NCBI GenBank assembly: GCA_947177115.1
Contig: CAMWTG010000042.1
Coordinates: 1-13,783, forward strand
Length of the DNA: 13,783 bases
Source: an uncultured Clostridia bacterium
GTDB taxonomy: Bacteria; Bacillota; Clostridia; Oscillospirales; Oscillospiraceae
Reading direction: 5' to 3'
Positions 1 to 6,504 of this stretch are shown here, piece by piece. Under the pieces are notes generated by a model. It did no database searches. It saw nothing but the letters and a program-made list of their open reading frames with translations, and was not told the DNA's origin. Within the stretch, counting starts at the first letter, position 1, and every line of letters begins with the position of its first letter. The position numbers and the translations under genes were made by a program.

Positions 1-68
1 GACAGTGCGAGGATGGCCGCGATGGTGAAGCAGCCCAGCCGCTTCAGAAAACGAGTTGCTGATTTCAT
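1..68 (-). CDS. 5' end of a gene for an exported or membrane-anchored protein (partial)
   Basis: Only the first 22 codons are in the window; the gene continues past the left edge. The start is ATG at 68-66, with GGAGGAT at 82-76 placed 7 nt upstream, which is a good ribosome-binding site. The visible N-terminus begins MKSATRFLKR and continues into a stretch rich in Ile, Ala and Leu. This basic n-region followed by a hydrophobic core is typical of a signal peptide or first membrane segment. The product cannot be identified from so little sequence. Given the GH43 gene upstream and the DUF624 gene, a sugar ABC-transporter component (solute-binding lipoprotein or permease) would fit, but this is inference from context only. 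Confidence 0.6.
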   Translation of the reverse strand, partial: MKSATRFLKRLGCFTIAAILAL

Positions 69-142
69 GTGACAGATCCTCCATTTCTTCCTTTAGGAAA
101 ATATAAATTACTTCGGTTTTTAATCAAACCTCCGCAAACAGT

Positions 143-171
143 ATCCTACCACATCTCTAAGGAATAAACAA
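143..171 (-). promoter_or_regulatory. putative promoter of the leftward partial gene
   Basis: On the minus strand TTGTTT (171-166) is followed after 17 nt by TAGGAT (148-143), and a TG dinucleotide one base before the -10 gives an extended -10. Transcription would begin about 65-70 nt before the start codon at 68. The whole stretch 83-291 is AT-rich and non-coding. The match is only moderate (3/6 and 4/6). Confidence 0.35.
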
Positions 172-291
172 CAAAATCTTCCAAAAATAAAAAATTTCAT
201 CGGATTCAACAGTTGCTGTCTAAATCTTTTGTGTATATTTCACTATAACCTAAAGTATTTTTCCTATAGCAGAAATTCTCTTCCGTTGCAC

Positions 292-329
292 AAAAAGCCT
301 GCCTCTCCCGCAGGATAGACAGGCTTTTT
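292..329 (-). terminator. intrinsic terminator of the GH43 gene
   Basis: AAAAAGCCTG (292-301) and CAGGCTTTTT (320-329) form a perfect 10-bp stem around an 18-nt loop. Read on the minus strand it lies 8 nt after the GH43 stop codon and ends in a run of five T. The A/T symmetry means it could also stop transcription arriving on the plus strand. Confidence 0.8.
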
Positions 330-337
330 ATCAGGAT

Positions 338-1312
338 TCACCACTCTTGTGGCACATGCCGGAACTCCGGGAATCCCTCCCGGTCAAAGGTCATGGGCAT
401 GATATAGACATGGCGGTTGGGGTCGTACAGCGGGTTGCCCACCATCTTGTCATACTGCCGGGCGTGATAGATGCACAGATCCGTCTCGCCGTCCTCGGCC
501 TTGACGAAGCAGTTGTGGCCGGGACCGTGGACCTCCTTCTCATCATCGCTGCGGAACACCGGCCAGCGCAGCTTGGTCCAGCTGGCGGGATCCAGCAGAT
601 CCGCGTCCTCACCGCACCACAGCATCCCCATGCAGTATAACTCCCCGGTAGTGTTGGCGGAGAAGGTCAGAAACAGCTTCCCATCGTGGCGCAGCAGGGC
701 CGGCCCCTCGTTGACCCAGAACTCCCCCCGCTCCCAGTCATAGTCCGGCGTGGTCAGCAGCACCTGGACCGTGGCCAGCTTGGTGGGGCTGGCCATCCGG
801 GCGATATACAGGTTGGAGATCTGTTTGCCCACACCCACCTTCTCCGCCCAGACCATATACCACGCCCCCTTGTGGGAGAACACGGTGGCGTCCAGGGAGA
901 AGGCCCGGAAGGAAAAGGGATCATCGTCCGCCGGCTGCATGGGCCCCAGCTCCTCCCAGGGGTCCGTCATGGGATCCCCGGTGCAGCGCAGCACATAGGG
1001 CCGGATCTCCCACACATCGTCCTTGTCCCCCCCGGCATAGTAGATATACCAGGCCCCATCGATCTGATGCAGCTCCGGCGCCCAGATATGGATGGACTGG
1101 GGGCCGGACTCATGCTTGACCCAAATGGTCTTTTCCTCCGCCTCCTTCAGCTCCGCCAGGGTCCTCCCCCGGCGCAGCACGATCCGGTCATATGCCGGCA
1201 CAGACGCGGTAAAGTAATAGCTGCCGTCCCCGCTCCGCAGGATATACGGGTCTGCCCGCTGCCAGATAAAGGGCCGGTTGTAGATGGTTTCGCGAACAGC
1301 AACTTCTTTCAT
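338..1312 (-). CDS. GH43 glycoside hydrolase, probable exo-alpha-1,5-L-arabinofuranosidase type
   Basis: This 324-aa protein has the full single-domain GH43 five-bladed propeller length and no signal peptide, so it should act in the cytoplasm on imported oligosaccharides. The three catalytic acids can be placed: Asp21 in RADPYIL (general base), Asp141 in SLDATVF (pKa modulator) and Glu202 in VNEGPALL (general acid). His266 in HGPGHNCF matches the conserved active-site histidine. The N-terminal block YYFTASVPAYDRIVLRR and the IHIWAPELH motif resemble exo-acting alpha-L-arabinofuranosidases of GH43, possibly subfamily 26; the subfamily is from memory and uncertain. The start at 1312 is chosen because GGGAGG (1328-1323) precedes it and the promoter lies at 1364-1392. 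The longer in-frame start at 1384 would lie upstream of the likely transcription start. Substrate is inferred; a beta-xylosidase or related activity is possible. Confidence 0.88.
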   Translation of the reverse strand: MKEVAVRETIYNRPFIWQRADPYILRSGDGSYYFTASVPAYDRIVLRRGRTLAELKEAEEKTIWVKHESGPQSIHIWAPELHQIDGAWYIYYAGGDKDDVWEIRPYVLRCTGDPMTDPWEELGPMQPADDDPFSFRAFSLDATVFSHKGAWYMVWAEKVGVGKQISNLYIARMASPTKLATVQVLLTTPDYDWERGEFWVNEGPALLRHDGKLFLTFSANTTGELYCMGMLWCGEDADLLDPASWTKLRWPVFRSDDEKEVHGPGHNCFVKAEDGETDLCIYHARQYDKMVGNPLYDPNRHVYIMPMTFDREGFPEFRHVPQEW

Positions 1313-1320
1313 AAGCTTTA

Positions 1321-1328
1321 TACCTCCC
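1321..1328 (-). promoter_or_regulatory. ribosome-binding site that fixes the GH43 start
   Basis: GGGAGGTA on the minus strand, with the GGGAGG core ending 10 nt before ATG 1312. It supports this start over the in-frame ATG 24 codons upstream, which has no comparable site. Confidence 0.7.
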
Positions 1329-1363
1329 ATTGCGGCCGCACATGATCTGGCCGTAATGAGTGC

Positions 1364-1392
1364 ATTATAGCCTGTTGCCGTCAAGGTTGCAA
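1364..1392 (-). promoter_or_regulatory. promoter of the GH43 gene
   Basis: On the minus strand TTGCAA (1392-1387) is followed after exactly 17 nt by a perfect TATAAT (1369-1364). The predicted transcript starts near 1357 and carries a leader of about 45 nt. No clear operator or catabolite-response element was seen in it. Confidence 0.65.
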
Positions 1393-1455
1393 GTGTAATT
1401 TTAGATTTTGGTCAATTATTATACTTTTCGCCTGTTTTTTTGTAAATTCTCACTG

Positions 1456-1484
1456 TCGACAACCGCCCGGACCGGCGGTATAAT
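1456..1484 (+). promoter_or_regulatory. promoter of the DUF624 gene, with a palindrome in its spacer
   Basis: TCGACA (1456-1461), 17 nt, then a perfect TATAAT (1479-1484). The spacer holds the inverted repeat ACCGCC (1462-1467) and GGCGGT (1474-1479) separated by 6 nt, placed exactly between the -35 and -10 boxes. That is a position where a bound repressor would block RNA polymerase. The transcript would start near 1491, leaving a leader of about 48 nt. Confidence 0.65.
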
Positions 1485-1521
1485 GGAGAAAAAGGACCAG
1501 AAAGCGTCCGGAACCGCTGTC

Positions 1522-1530
1522 AAAAGGAGG
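1522..1530 (+). promoter_or_regulatory. ribosome-binding site that decides a TTG start
   Basis: AAAAGGAGG lies 8 nt before TTG 1539 but 17 nt before the next ATG (1548). The spacing favours TTG as the start codon of the DUF624 protein, and the resulting N-terminus (MFSMEGPLWR) fits the usual start of that family. Confidence 0.65.
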
Positions 1531-1538
1531 AAACGACA

Positions 1539-2195
1539 TTGTTTTCTATGGAAGGCCCCCTGTGGCGGGCGTTGAATCTGATCGCCGATGTGGTCATACT
1601 GCATTTTCTCTGGCTGATCTGCAGCCTGCCCGTTGTCACCATTGGCGCTTCTACCACGGCGCTGTACTACGCCATGATGAAGCGCATCCGCACCAACGAG
1701 GGACAGGTGACCACCAACTTTTGCAAGTCCTTCAAGGAGAATTTCCGCCAGGCCACCATCCTGTGGCTGATCGCGGCAGCGGTGGCGGTCATTCTATGGC
1801 TGGACATGAACTTCTGCTTCACCTGGGGCGGAACGGCCGGGACGATCATGCTGGCGGGATGCTCCCTGCTGCTGGTCCCCTGCTGGATGGTGCTGCTGTA
1901 TCTGTTCCCGGTGCTGGCGAAATTCACCGGATCGCTGTACGACACCTTCAAGAACGCCCTGCTCATGAGCGTGCGGCACCTGCCAATGACGCTGCTGCTG
2001 ACCTTCCTGTGGGCCACCGTGTGGCTGATGCTGGCCATTTTTCCGCCCTTTACCGGGCTGATGCTCATCAGCGGCGCGGGGCTGATGGCATGGGTCACCT
2101 CCCAGATCTACATCCAGATTTTCCGCTCCTACCTCCCCGACGAGCTGGAGGAGGACCGGAAGCGGATCGACAACGAGTGGCTGCACCGGGATTGA
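1539..2195 (+). CDS. DUF624 (YesL-like) integral membrane protein
   Basis: This 218-aa protein has about five hydrophobic segments (roughly residues 14-36, 71-91, 100-124, 149-170 and 172-192) and a charged cytoplasmic-type tail ending DELEEDRKRIDNEWLHRD. The N-terminal pattern MFSMEGPLW and the block LPVVTIGASTTALYYAMMK are hallmarks of the DUF624/YesL family. Members usually sit beside carbohydrate ABC transporters, two-component systems and glycoside hydrolases in Firmicutes; their exact role is not known and they may assist sugar uptake or sensing. Translation most likely begins at TTG. The gene diverges from the GH43 gene and has its own strong promoter. It is followed by a G+C-rich hairpin, and the next gene has a separate promoter. 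Confidence 0.88.
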   Translation: MFSMEGPLWRALNLIADVVILHFLWLICSLPVVTIGASTTALYYAMMKRIRTNEGQVTTNFCKSFKENFRQATILWLIAAAVAVILWLDMNFCFTWGGTAGTIMLAGCSLLLVPCWMVLLYLFPVLAKFTGSLYDTFKNALLMSVRHLPMTLLLTFLWATVWLMLAIFPPFTGLMLISGAGLMAWVTSQIYIQIFRSYLPDELEEDRKRIDNEWLHRD

Positions 2196-2199
2196 GCGC

Positions 2200-2248
2200 G
2201 GCGCGAAGGCTGATGCTTTGCCGCCGGCAAGGCGGCTCCTGCCGCGCC
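2200..2248 (+). repeat. G+C-rich hairpin after the DUF624 gene
   Basis: An outer pair GGCGCG (2200-2205) and CGCGCC (2243-2248) encloses an inner stem GCCGCC (2220-2225), loop GGCAA, GGCGGC (2231-2236). It begins 4 nt after the stop codon, where a terminator would be expected, but no T-run follows, so it may act as a transcript-end stabiliser or a weak or factor-dependent terminator. Confidence 0.4.
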
Positions 2249-2273
2249 CAAAAGCCGGGGACCGCTGGCAGAA

Positions 2274-2302
2274 AAAATTTGTTGACGGACTTGTCAAATT
2301 TT
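2274..2302. promoter_or_regulatory. 29-nt inverted repeat, candidate operator of the ArsR-type regulator
   Basis: AAAATTTG (2274-2281) and CAAATTTT (2295-2302) are perfect 8-bp arms separated by 13 nt. The arms flank the -35 box (2282-2287), and the right arm lies in the promoter spacer. The two arm centres are about two DNA turns apart, as expected for a dimeric winged-helix repressor. Autoregulation by the gene downstream is inferred. Confidence 0.5.
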
Positions 2303-2310
2303 GCTATAAT
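2282..2310 (+). promoter_or_regulatory. promoter of the ArsR-type regulator gene
   Basis: TTGACG (2282-2287), 17-nt spacer, TATAAT (2305-2310), with TG one base before the -10. This is close to consensus and the strongest promoter in the window. The leader to the ATG at 2355 is about 38 nt, with AAAAGGAGG (2341-2349) as ribosome-binding site. Confidence 0.8.
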
Positions 2311-2354
2311 AATTTAGGTTTTTTCATTTCATCCGGCAAAAAAAGGAGGCTCCT

Positions 2355-3404
2355 ATGCTGCATATTGAAAAATTAAGCGATGGGCTGAGCCTGTTCAAGG
2401 CGCTGGGCTCCGATGTGCGGCTGGAGATCGTGCGGCTGCTGGTGGAGCGGCCCATGAATATGAACGAGCTGGCCGGGAAACTCCATATCACCAACGGCGC
2501 GCTGACTACCCATATCAGGAAGCTGGAGGAGTGCGGCGTGGTGGCGGTGTCCAATGATTCCAGCGGCCATGGCAACCAGAAAATCTGCCGGGTGGTACCG
2601 GGCAAAATCCTTATCCAGATCAAAAACCCCTCTCAGCCGGTGGAGAACACCTGCACCGTGGACTTGAAGGTGGGACGGTACAGCAGCTGTCAGGTCTATC
2701 CCACCTGCGGCCTGGCTACCGCCGATCACCTCATCGGCGTGGTGGACGATTACCGCTATTTCTCCCATCCGGACCATTTTGACGCGGACATCCTATGGTT
2801 TACTCAGGGCTATGTGGAGTACCAGGTGCCCAATTTCGTCCCTATGGACCAGCAGATCACCCAGGTGACCGTTTCCGTGGAGCTGTCCTCCGAGGCCCCC
2901 GGCATCAACAACCAGTGGCCCTCGGATATCAGCTTCTTTATCAACGATGTCTTTGTAGGCACCTGGACCTCCCCCGGGGATTTCGGCGATGTGCGGGGCA
3001 TCTTCACCCCTGACTGGTGGTACTCCAACTGGAACCAGTACGGCTTGCTGAAGGTGCTAATGGTCAATGAGCAGGGCACCTTTATGGACGGGCTGAAAAT
3101 CTCCGATGTGCGGATCAGCGCGCTGCACCTGGACCAGCAGCAGCTGTTCAACCTCCGCTTCTCCGTGGATCACAAGGCCGCTCATGTGGGCGGGCTGACC
3201 ATCTTCGGCAAGACCTTCGGCAATTACGCACAGGATATCCAGGTCTCCCTCGGCTATGTGGCCGGCAGCGCGGGGACCAAGGAAAGCAGGCCGCCAGAGC
3301 CTGCCGCCGCCCCCTCGCAGGAGCCGCCGTCCGATCCATTGCCGGAGCCGCTGCCGGAAATTATGGCTATGCTGGATCAGAGCATCAGGGAACAGGGCGG
3401 ATAA
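2355..3404 (+). CDS. ArsR-type winged-helix regulator with a large C-terminal ligand-type domain
   Basis: This 349-aa protein starts with an ArsR-like winged helix-turn-helix (residues about 10-80: ALGSDVRLEIVRLL, then MNMNELAGKLHITNGALTTHI as recognition region). This is followed by about 200 residues of beta-rich sequence. Cys100, Cys112 and Cys118 cluster at the domain junction and could bind metal or form a redox site. The middle domain is rich in aromatic residues (TWTSPGDFGD at 203-212, then WWYSNWNQYG at 221-230), which suggests a carbohydrate-type ligand pocket. The C-terminal tail (about 310-335) is Pro/Glu-rich and probably disordered. Plain ArsR proteins are about 100 aa, so this is a fusion; similar long ArsR-like proteins occur near arabinosidase genes in Firmicutes (from memory). 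It likely controls the arabinosidase genes and itself; the ligand is not known. Confidence 0.8.
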   Translation: MLHIEKLSDGLSLFKALGSDVRLEIVRLLVERPMNMNELAGKLHITNGALTTHIRKLEECGVVAVSNDSSGHGNQKICRVVPGKILIQIKNPSQPVENTCTVDLKVGRYSSCQVYPTCGLATADHLIGVVDDYRYFSHPDHFDADILWFTQGYVEYQVPNFVPMDQQITQVTVSVELSSEAPGINNQWPSDISFFINDVFVGTWTSPGDFGDVRGIFTPDWWYSNWNQYGLLKVLMVNEQGTFMDGLKISDVRISALHLDQQQLFNLRFSVDHKAAHVGGLTIFGKTFGNYAQDIQVSLGYVAGSAGTKESRPPEPAAAPSQEPPSDPLPEPLPEIMAMLDQSIREQGG

Positions 3405-3415
3405 ACGTATACCGC

Positions 3416-3448
3416 ACATACCGCAGGCACCGCCTGCGGTATGTTTTT
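3416..3448 (+). terminator. strong intrinsic terminator after the regulator gene
   Basis: ACATACCGCAGGC (3416-3428) and GCCTGCGGTATGT (3432-3444) form a perfect 13-bp stem with a 3-nt loop, followed by five T (3444-3448). It begins 12 nt after the stop codon. Confidence 0.92.
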
Positions 3449-3476
3449 GCCTGGGGAAATTCATGTTTTCATGCAC

Positions 3477-3637
3477 TATAGTCGACACACTTGAGAATCG
3501 GTAAAAAGGAGGCGGAGGAAAATGCGGTGTGGCAAGGCGGAGGACGCAGGCGGGCTGACGCCCGCCAAGGACGACAACGCAGTCCACGCCACATTTTAAT
3601 CGCCGAACTTTACCGACTTTCGAGTGTGTCGACTATA
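3477..3637. mobile_element. MITE-like palindromic element with TA target duplications
   Basis: TAGTCGACACACTTGAG and on to GGTAAA at the left (3478-3505) is matched in inverted orientation by 3609-3636 with 3 mismatches in 28 bp. Counting T3477 and A3637, the ends read TATAGTCGAC and GTCGACTATA, consistent with a TA duplication as left by IS630/Tc1-mariner-type transposition. The interior continues the symmetry: 3519-3532 pairs with 3584-3597 (12 of 14), and GGCGGGC (3549-3555), TGAC, GCCCGCC (3560-3566) forms the tip. The apex sits at the exact centre of the element, so the whole 161 nt can fold into one long hairpin. There is no room for a transposase, so it would be moved in trans. It lies between the regulator terminator and the promoter of the 893-aa gene. 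Confidence 0.8.
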
Positions 3638-3711
3638 TCCCCATAAGGCAGAATCCCTGCAGGGGCGGATCGTCCTGCTGATGAATTTCCCGCAGTCTTT
3701 GCCGGTATCTG

Positions 3712-3740
3712 TTGAAAACGCCCGATTAATATGATACACT
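3712..3740 (+). promoter_or_regulatory. promoter of the KAP-like/DHH operon
   Basis: TTGAAA (3712-3717), 17-nt spacer, TACACT (3735-3740), with TG one base before the -10 (extended -10). The transcript would start near 3747, about 28 nt before the ATG; AGGGAGG-type ribosome-binding sequence lies at 3757-3763. The promoter is 75 nt beyond the palindromic element, so it does not depend on it. Confidence 0.65.
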
Positions 3741-3774
3741 GAACACGCTCAAAAGAAGGGAGGCTTATCCAAAT

Positions 3775-6456
3775 ATGTTATGCGCAAAATGCGGGCGTGA
3801 GATCATGAAAGAGGCCGCGTTCTGCCCATATTGCGGCGAAAAGACCGTCCGGGGAGAGCCGGGAACGGACGATCCGGTTTACCAGGCCGATGTCAAGGGA
3901 CTGCTGAAATCCGGCAAACTTGTCGTCTACCGCGACAGGACGGAGTTCGTGAGCAGCAGCGTCCAGAAGACCATCTTCCACTACGCCGGCCTGGTGTCGG
4001 TGAAAAAGGAATGGGATCATATCGACTTTATCACCGAGGACGGGCGCAGGGAATCCTGTCCCGCAAGCAGGAAAATCATCCACGAGGCATTTCTATATAT
4101 CGAGCAGACCGTCAGTCCCTATCTCGCGCAGCGGAAGGACCGCCTCCTGGCCCAGGGGGTACGGTATTCCTTTCCCAGCAGCCAGGGATTTCTGAACGAT
4201 GGCGTGCTCAATCTCTCCGCCGAACAGGCGGAGTTCAGGGCCAAATCGGGAAAGATCGATGTGATCTCTTTCCAGGATGTCAAATCCGTCAGCGCGCCTG
4301 CGGGGACGCTGGATTTCGCCCTGTTCGGCGGAGGGAGCAGATCCTTTGCCATCGGCAAGGAACTGAAAAACGAGGTGCTGGCCTTCGCTGCCGGCTCCAT
4401 CGCACCCTATCTTGCACAGAGGAAAGAGGCCCTTCTGGCCCGGGGGATCTACTTCTCCTTTTCCGGCCCGAACGATGAGACGGTGGATATCCTGGCCGGC
4501 CGGGTCGAGTATAAGCGGTCTGCCGGACAGACGGAGGCCGTTTCCTTTTGCGATGTACGAAAGGCCAGCCTGTATGCGGACATGCTGGAGCTTGCGCTGA
4601 CGGACGGAACATCAAAATCGTTTCCCATCGATGCGGACGATGGAAACGAGGTCCTGGCCTTTGTGACAAAGGCCATTGCGCCCTATGTAACCGCCAGGAC
4701 CGCAGGCTTTGATATGGCATTCGGTATAGATGAACGGATCGAGATCAATGAGGAGCGGGGCGTTTTTCATATTATCCGGCAGGACGGCAGAGAAATTACC
4801 GATGAATGGCCTTTGGACGCGCTGGCGCGATGCGAATGGACGGAGCGAACGGAGCTGACCGCGCTGGGCAGCGTGGTGTCCGGGGGCATCGCCCTCTTCA
4901 AAAGCGCGGCAAAGGCGGCGGGGAGCCAGACCGCCTCGGAATCGGAGGAACGGATCAGCTGCGCGGGGGTAGTCCTGACTATCCGTACGGAGCGGGGCGA
5001 TGAGACGGAGAGCGTCTGGTTCGGCATCTTTCCGGCGGGGATGAGCCGGACAAACAGGAAGTATGACCGGTATCTGACAGAGTGGAGCGGTTTTGCAGAT
5101 TATCTGGACACCCGCTGCCCGGCGTGCGAATTGATCCGGCCCGTTCCGCCGGAGCGCCCTGCGGAAAATGCGGCAGAGGCCGTCAGCGATGCGCCGGAAA
5201 CCTTCCCGGCCGCAAATGCAGGCGGAGAGGCAGGCGATGGCAAGGCCCCGGCGCCTGCCGCGTACCAGGACGATCTGGGCATTGCCAAATATATCGATGG
5301 CGTCTCCCGGTTTATCGGCAGCTGCGATACCCCCATGACCATCGCTTTTCAGGGAAATCGGGGAAACGGAGAAAACAACAGCATTCTCGGAATGCTGTTT
5401 GAACGGCTGAAGGAACAGTATGGAACCGACCTGCTGTGGGTCAACGCCCGGCAGATCCTCCAGAGCGGATCCGATGAACCGCTTCCCATTCTCGCAGGCA
5501 AAAAGCTGGTAAGCCTGCTCAGCGGCGGAAACAGCGCGGGAGCAAAGGGACAGGCAGAGAATATCCTCGTAAACCTGGCCGGGCTGGTCACCGGGGTGAT
5601 CGGTTCGGACAGCTCGATCGGGAAGGAAGTGGTGGGCGGACTGTTCAACAAAGAGTCCGCCGATCCTCTGGAAAAGCTGGCCGCCCTTTTTTCGGAGCTG
5701 GTCGAGGCGCGCACGCAAGGTGAAAACGGCAAAGTCATCCTGGCCGTCAGCGGCCTGGACCGGCTCGCCCCCGCAAAAGCGGTGGAGCTGCTGGAGGCAA
5801 TGCGGGACTTCTTTGACTGCAAGGGCTGCGTGTTTGTCATCGCCGTGGATTACAGCGACATCCTCAGCGGCGCACAGGAGCGGTATGGGCAGAGTTTCGA
5901 TGAGGCCAGGGGAAAGCACTTTTTCAGCGGACTGTTCAGGATGTCCTTCCGGGTCCCGGCATCCAGCTATAACTTGCAGAATTATGTAAAGGCCAAGCTG
6001 GCGCGTATTGATATCCAGACCGAAGACGAGGCGGAGCTGGAGCTCTATGTATCGCTGATCCAGCATTCCGTGGGCAGGGAGCCGGCGGGCATAGACCGCC
6101 TGTTTGATTCCTTCCTGCTGCTGAAAAACACGGCGGATGAGGAGATGTATGAGAGCAAATACAAACGGCTGGCGCTGTTCGCCCTGCTGTGCATGCAGAC
6201 GGAATTCCGGGACGTCTATGACTACGCTGTGCGGATGAAGGACAGCGTAACGCCCGAATTCCTGGCCGGGCTCTGCGGCAAACCATCGCAGCTCTGGGAG
6301 GCCGGTCCGTCCGATGGCAGCGGAAACGCGGCGTTCCGGGATTTCGCCAGCGTATTCGCCAATATCATCGATCTGGACGGGGAAACGGCGGTCTCGGAGG
6401 CGGAATGCCGGGCTTTTGCCGAGGTACTGGAGTTCTCCAGCATTACCTCCACATAG
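3775..6456 (+). CDS. zinc-ribbon / PH-like repeat protein with a degenerate KAP-type P-loop domain
   Basis: This 893-aa protein begins with a zinc ribbon (Cys3, Cys6, Cys17, Cys20). Residues about 38-305 hold three related beta-rich PH-like units, each ending in a similar helix and linker: SPYLAQRKDRLLAQG (from 114), APYLAQRKEALLARG (from 210) and APYVTAR (from 302). A fourth, more distant unit spans about 306-445, and an Ala/Pro/Glu-rich linker covers 455-497. The C-terminal half matches the KAP NTPase family by layout: a P-loop region at 521-540, GLDRLAPAKAVELLEAMRDF (660-679), then VFVIAVD (686-692) and FRVPASSYNLQNYVKAKL. Key residues are missing. In the P-loop GNRGNGEN (527-534) Glu533 replaces the lysine and Asn534 the Ser/Thr. 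In the Walker B strand VSGLDR (658-663) Ser-Gly replaces Asp-Asp. It is therefore probably a non-hydrolysing scaffold or sensor. There is no clear membrane segment; 597-625 is only mildly hydrophobic. It is followed 48 nt later by a DHH phosphoesterase gene. The function is unknown. Confidence 0.8.
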   Translation: MLCAKCGREIMKEAAFCPYCGEKTVRGEPGTDDPVYQADVKGLLKSGKLVVYRDRTEFVSSSVQKTIFHYAGLVSVKKEWDHIDFITEDGRRESCPASRKIIHEAFLYIEQTVSPYLAQRKDRLLAQGVRYSFPSSQGFLNDGVLNLSAEQAEFRAKSGKIDVISFQDVKSVSAPAGTLDFALFGGGSRSFAIGKELKNEVLAFAAGSIAPYLAQRKEALLARGIYFSFSGPNDETVDILAGRVEYKRSAGQTEAVSFCDVRKASLYADMLELALTDGTSKSFPIDADDGNEVLAFVTKAIAPYVTARTAGFDMAFGIDERIEINEERGVFHIIRQDGREITDEWPLDALARCEWTERTELTALGSVVSGGIALFKSAAKAAGSQTASESEERISCAGVVLTIRTERGDETESVWFGIFPAGMSRTNRKYDRYLTEWSGFADYLDTRCPACELIRPVPPERPAENAAEAVSDAPETFPAANAGGEAGDGKAPAPAAYQDDLGIAKYIDGVSRFIGSCDTPMTIAFQGNRGNGENNSILGMLFERLKEQYGTDLLWVNARQILQSGSDEPLPILAGKKLVSLLSGGNSAGAKGQAENILVNLAGLVTGVIGSDSSIGKEVVGGLFNKESADPLEKLAALFSELVEARTQGENGKVILAVSGLDRLAPAKAVELLEAMRDFFDCKGCVFVIAVDYSDILSGAQERYGQSFDEARGKHFFSGLFRMSFRVPASSYNLQNYVKAKLARIDIQTEDEAELELYVSLIQHSVGREPAGIDRLFDSFLLLKNTADEEMYESKYKRLALFALLCMQTEFRDVYDYAVRMKDSVTPEFLAGLCGKPSQLWEAGPSDGSGNAAFRDFASVFANIIDLDGETAVSEAECRAFAEVLEFSSITST

Positions 6457-6504
6457 GGGGCCGTATGGCCGGCAGAAAAGCAAACAGGGAGGAAAAGCTG
6501 AAAT

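Noticed and set aside
1313..1384. Upstream in-frame ATG (1384) as the GH43 start, adding 24 residues
   Set aside because: The extra residues do not resemble GH43 proteins, no ribosome-binding site precedes that ATG, and it lies upstream of the well-matched -10 box at 1364-1369.
3654..3663. CCCTGCAGGG palindrome between the MITE-like element and the module promoter
   Set aside because: A single short 10-bp palindrome with no promoter overlap is expected by chance at this length of sequence.
3711..3726. Possible catabolite-response element (TTGAAAACG half)
   Set aside because: Only the left half matches the CcpA consensus; the right half fails, and the TTGAAA is better explained as a -35 box.
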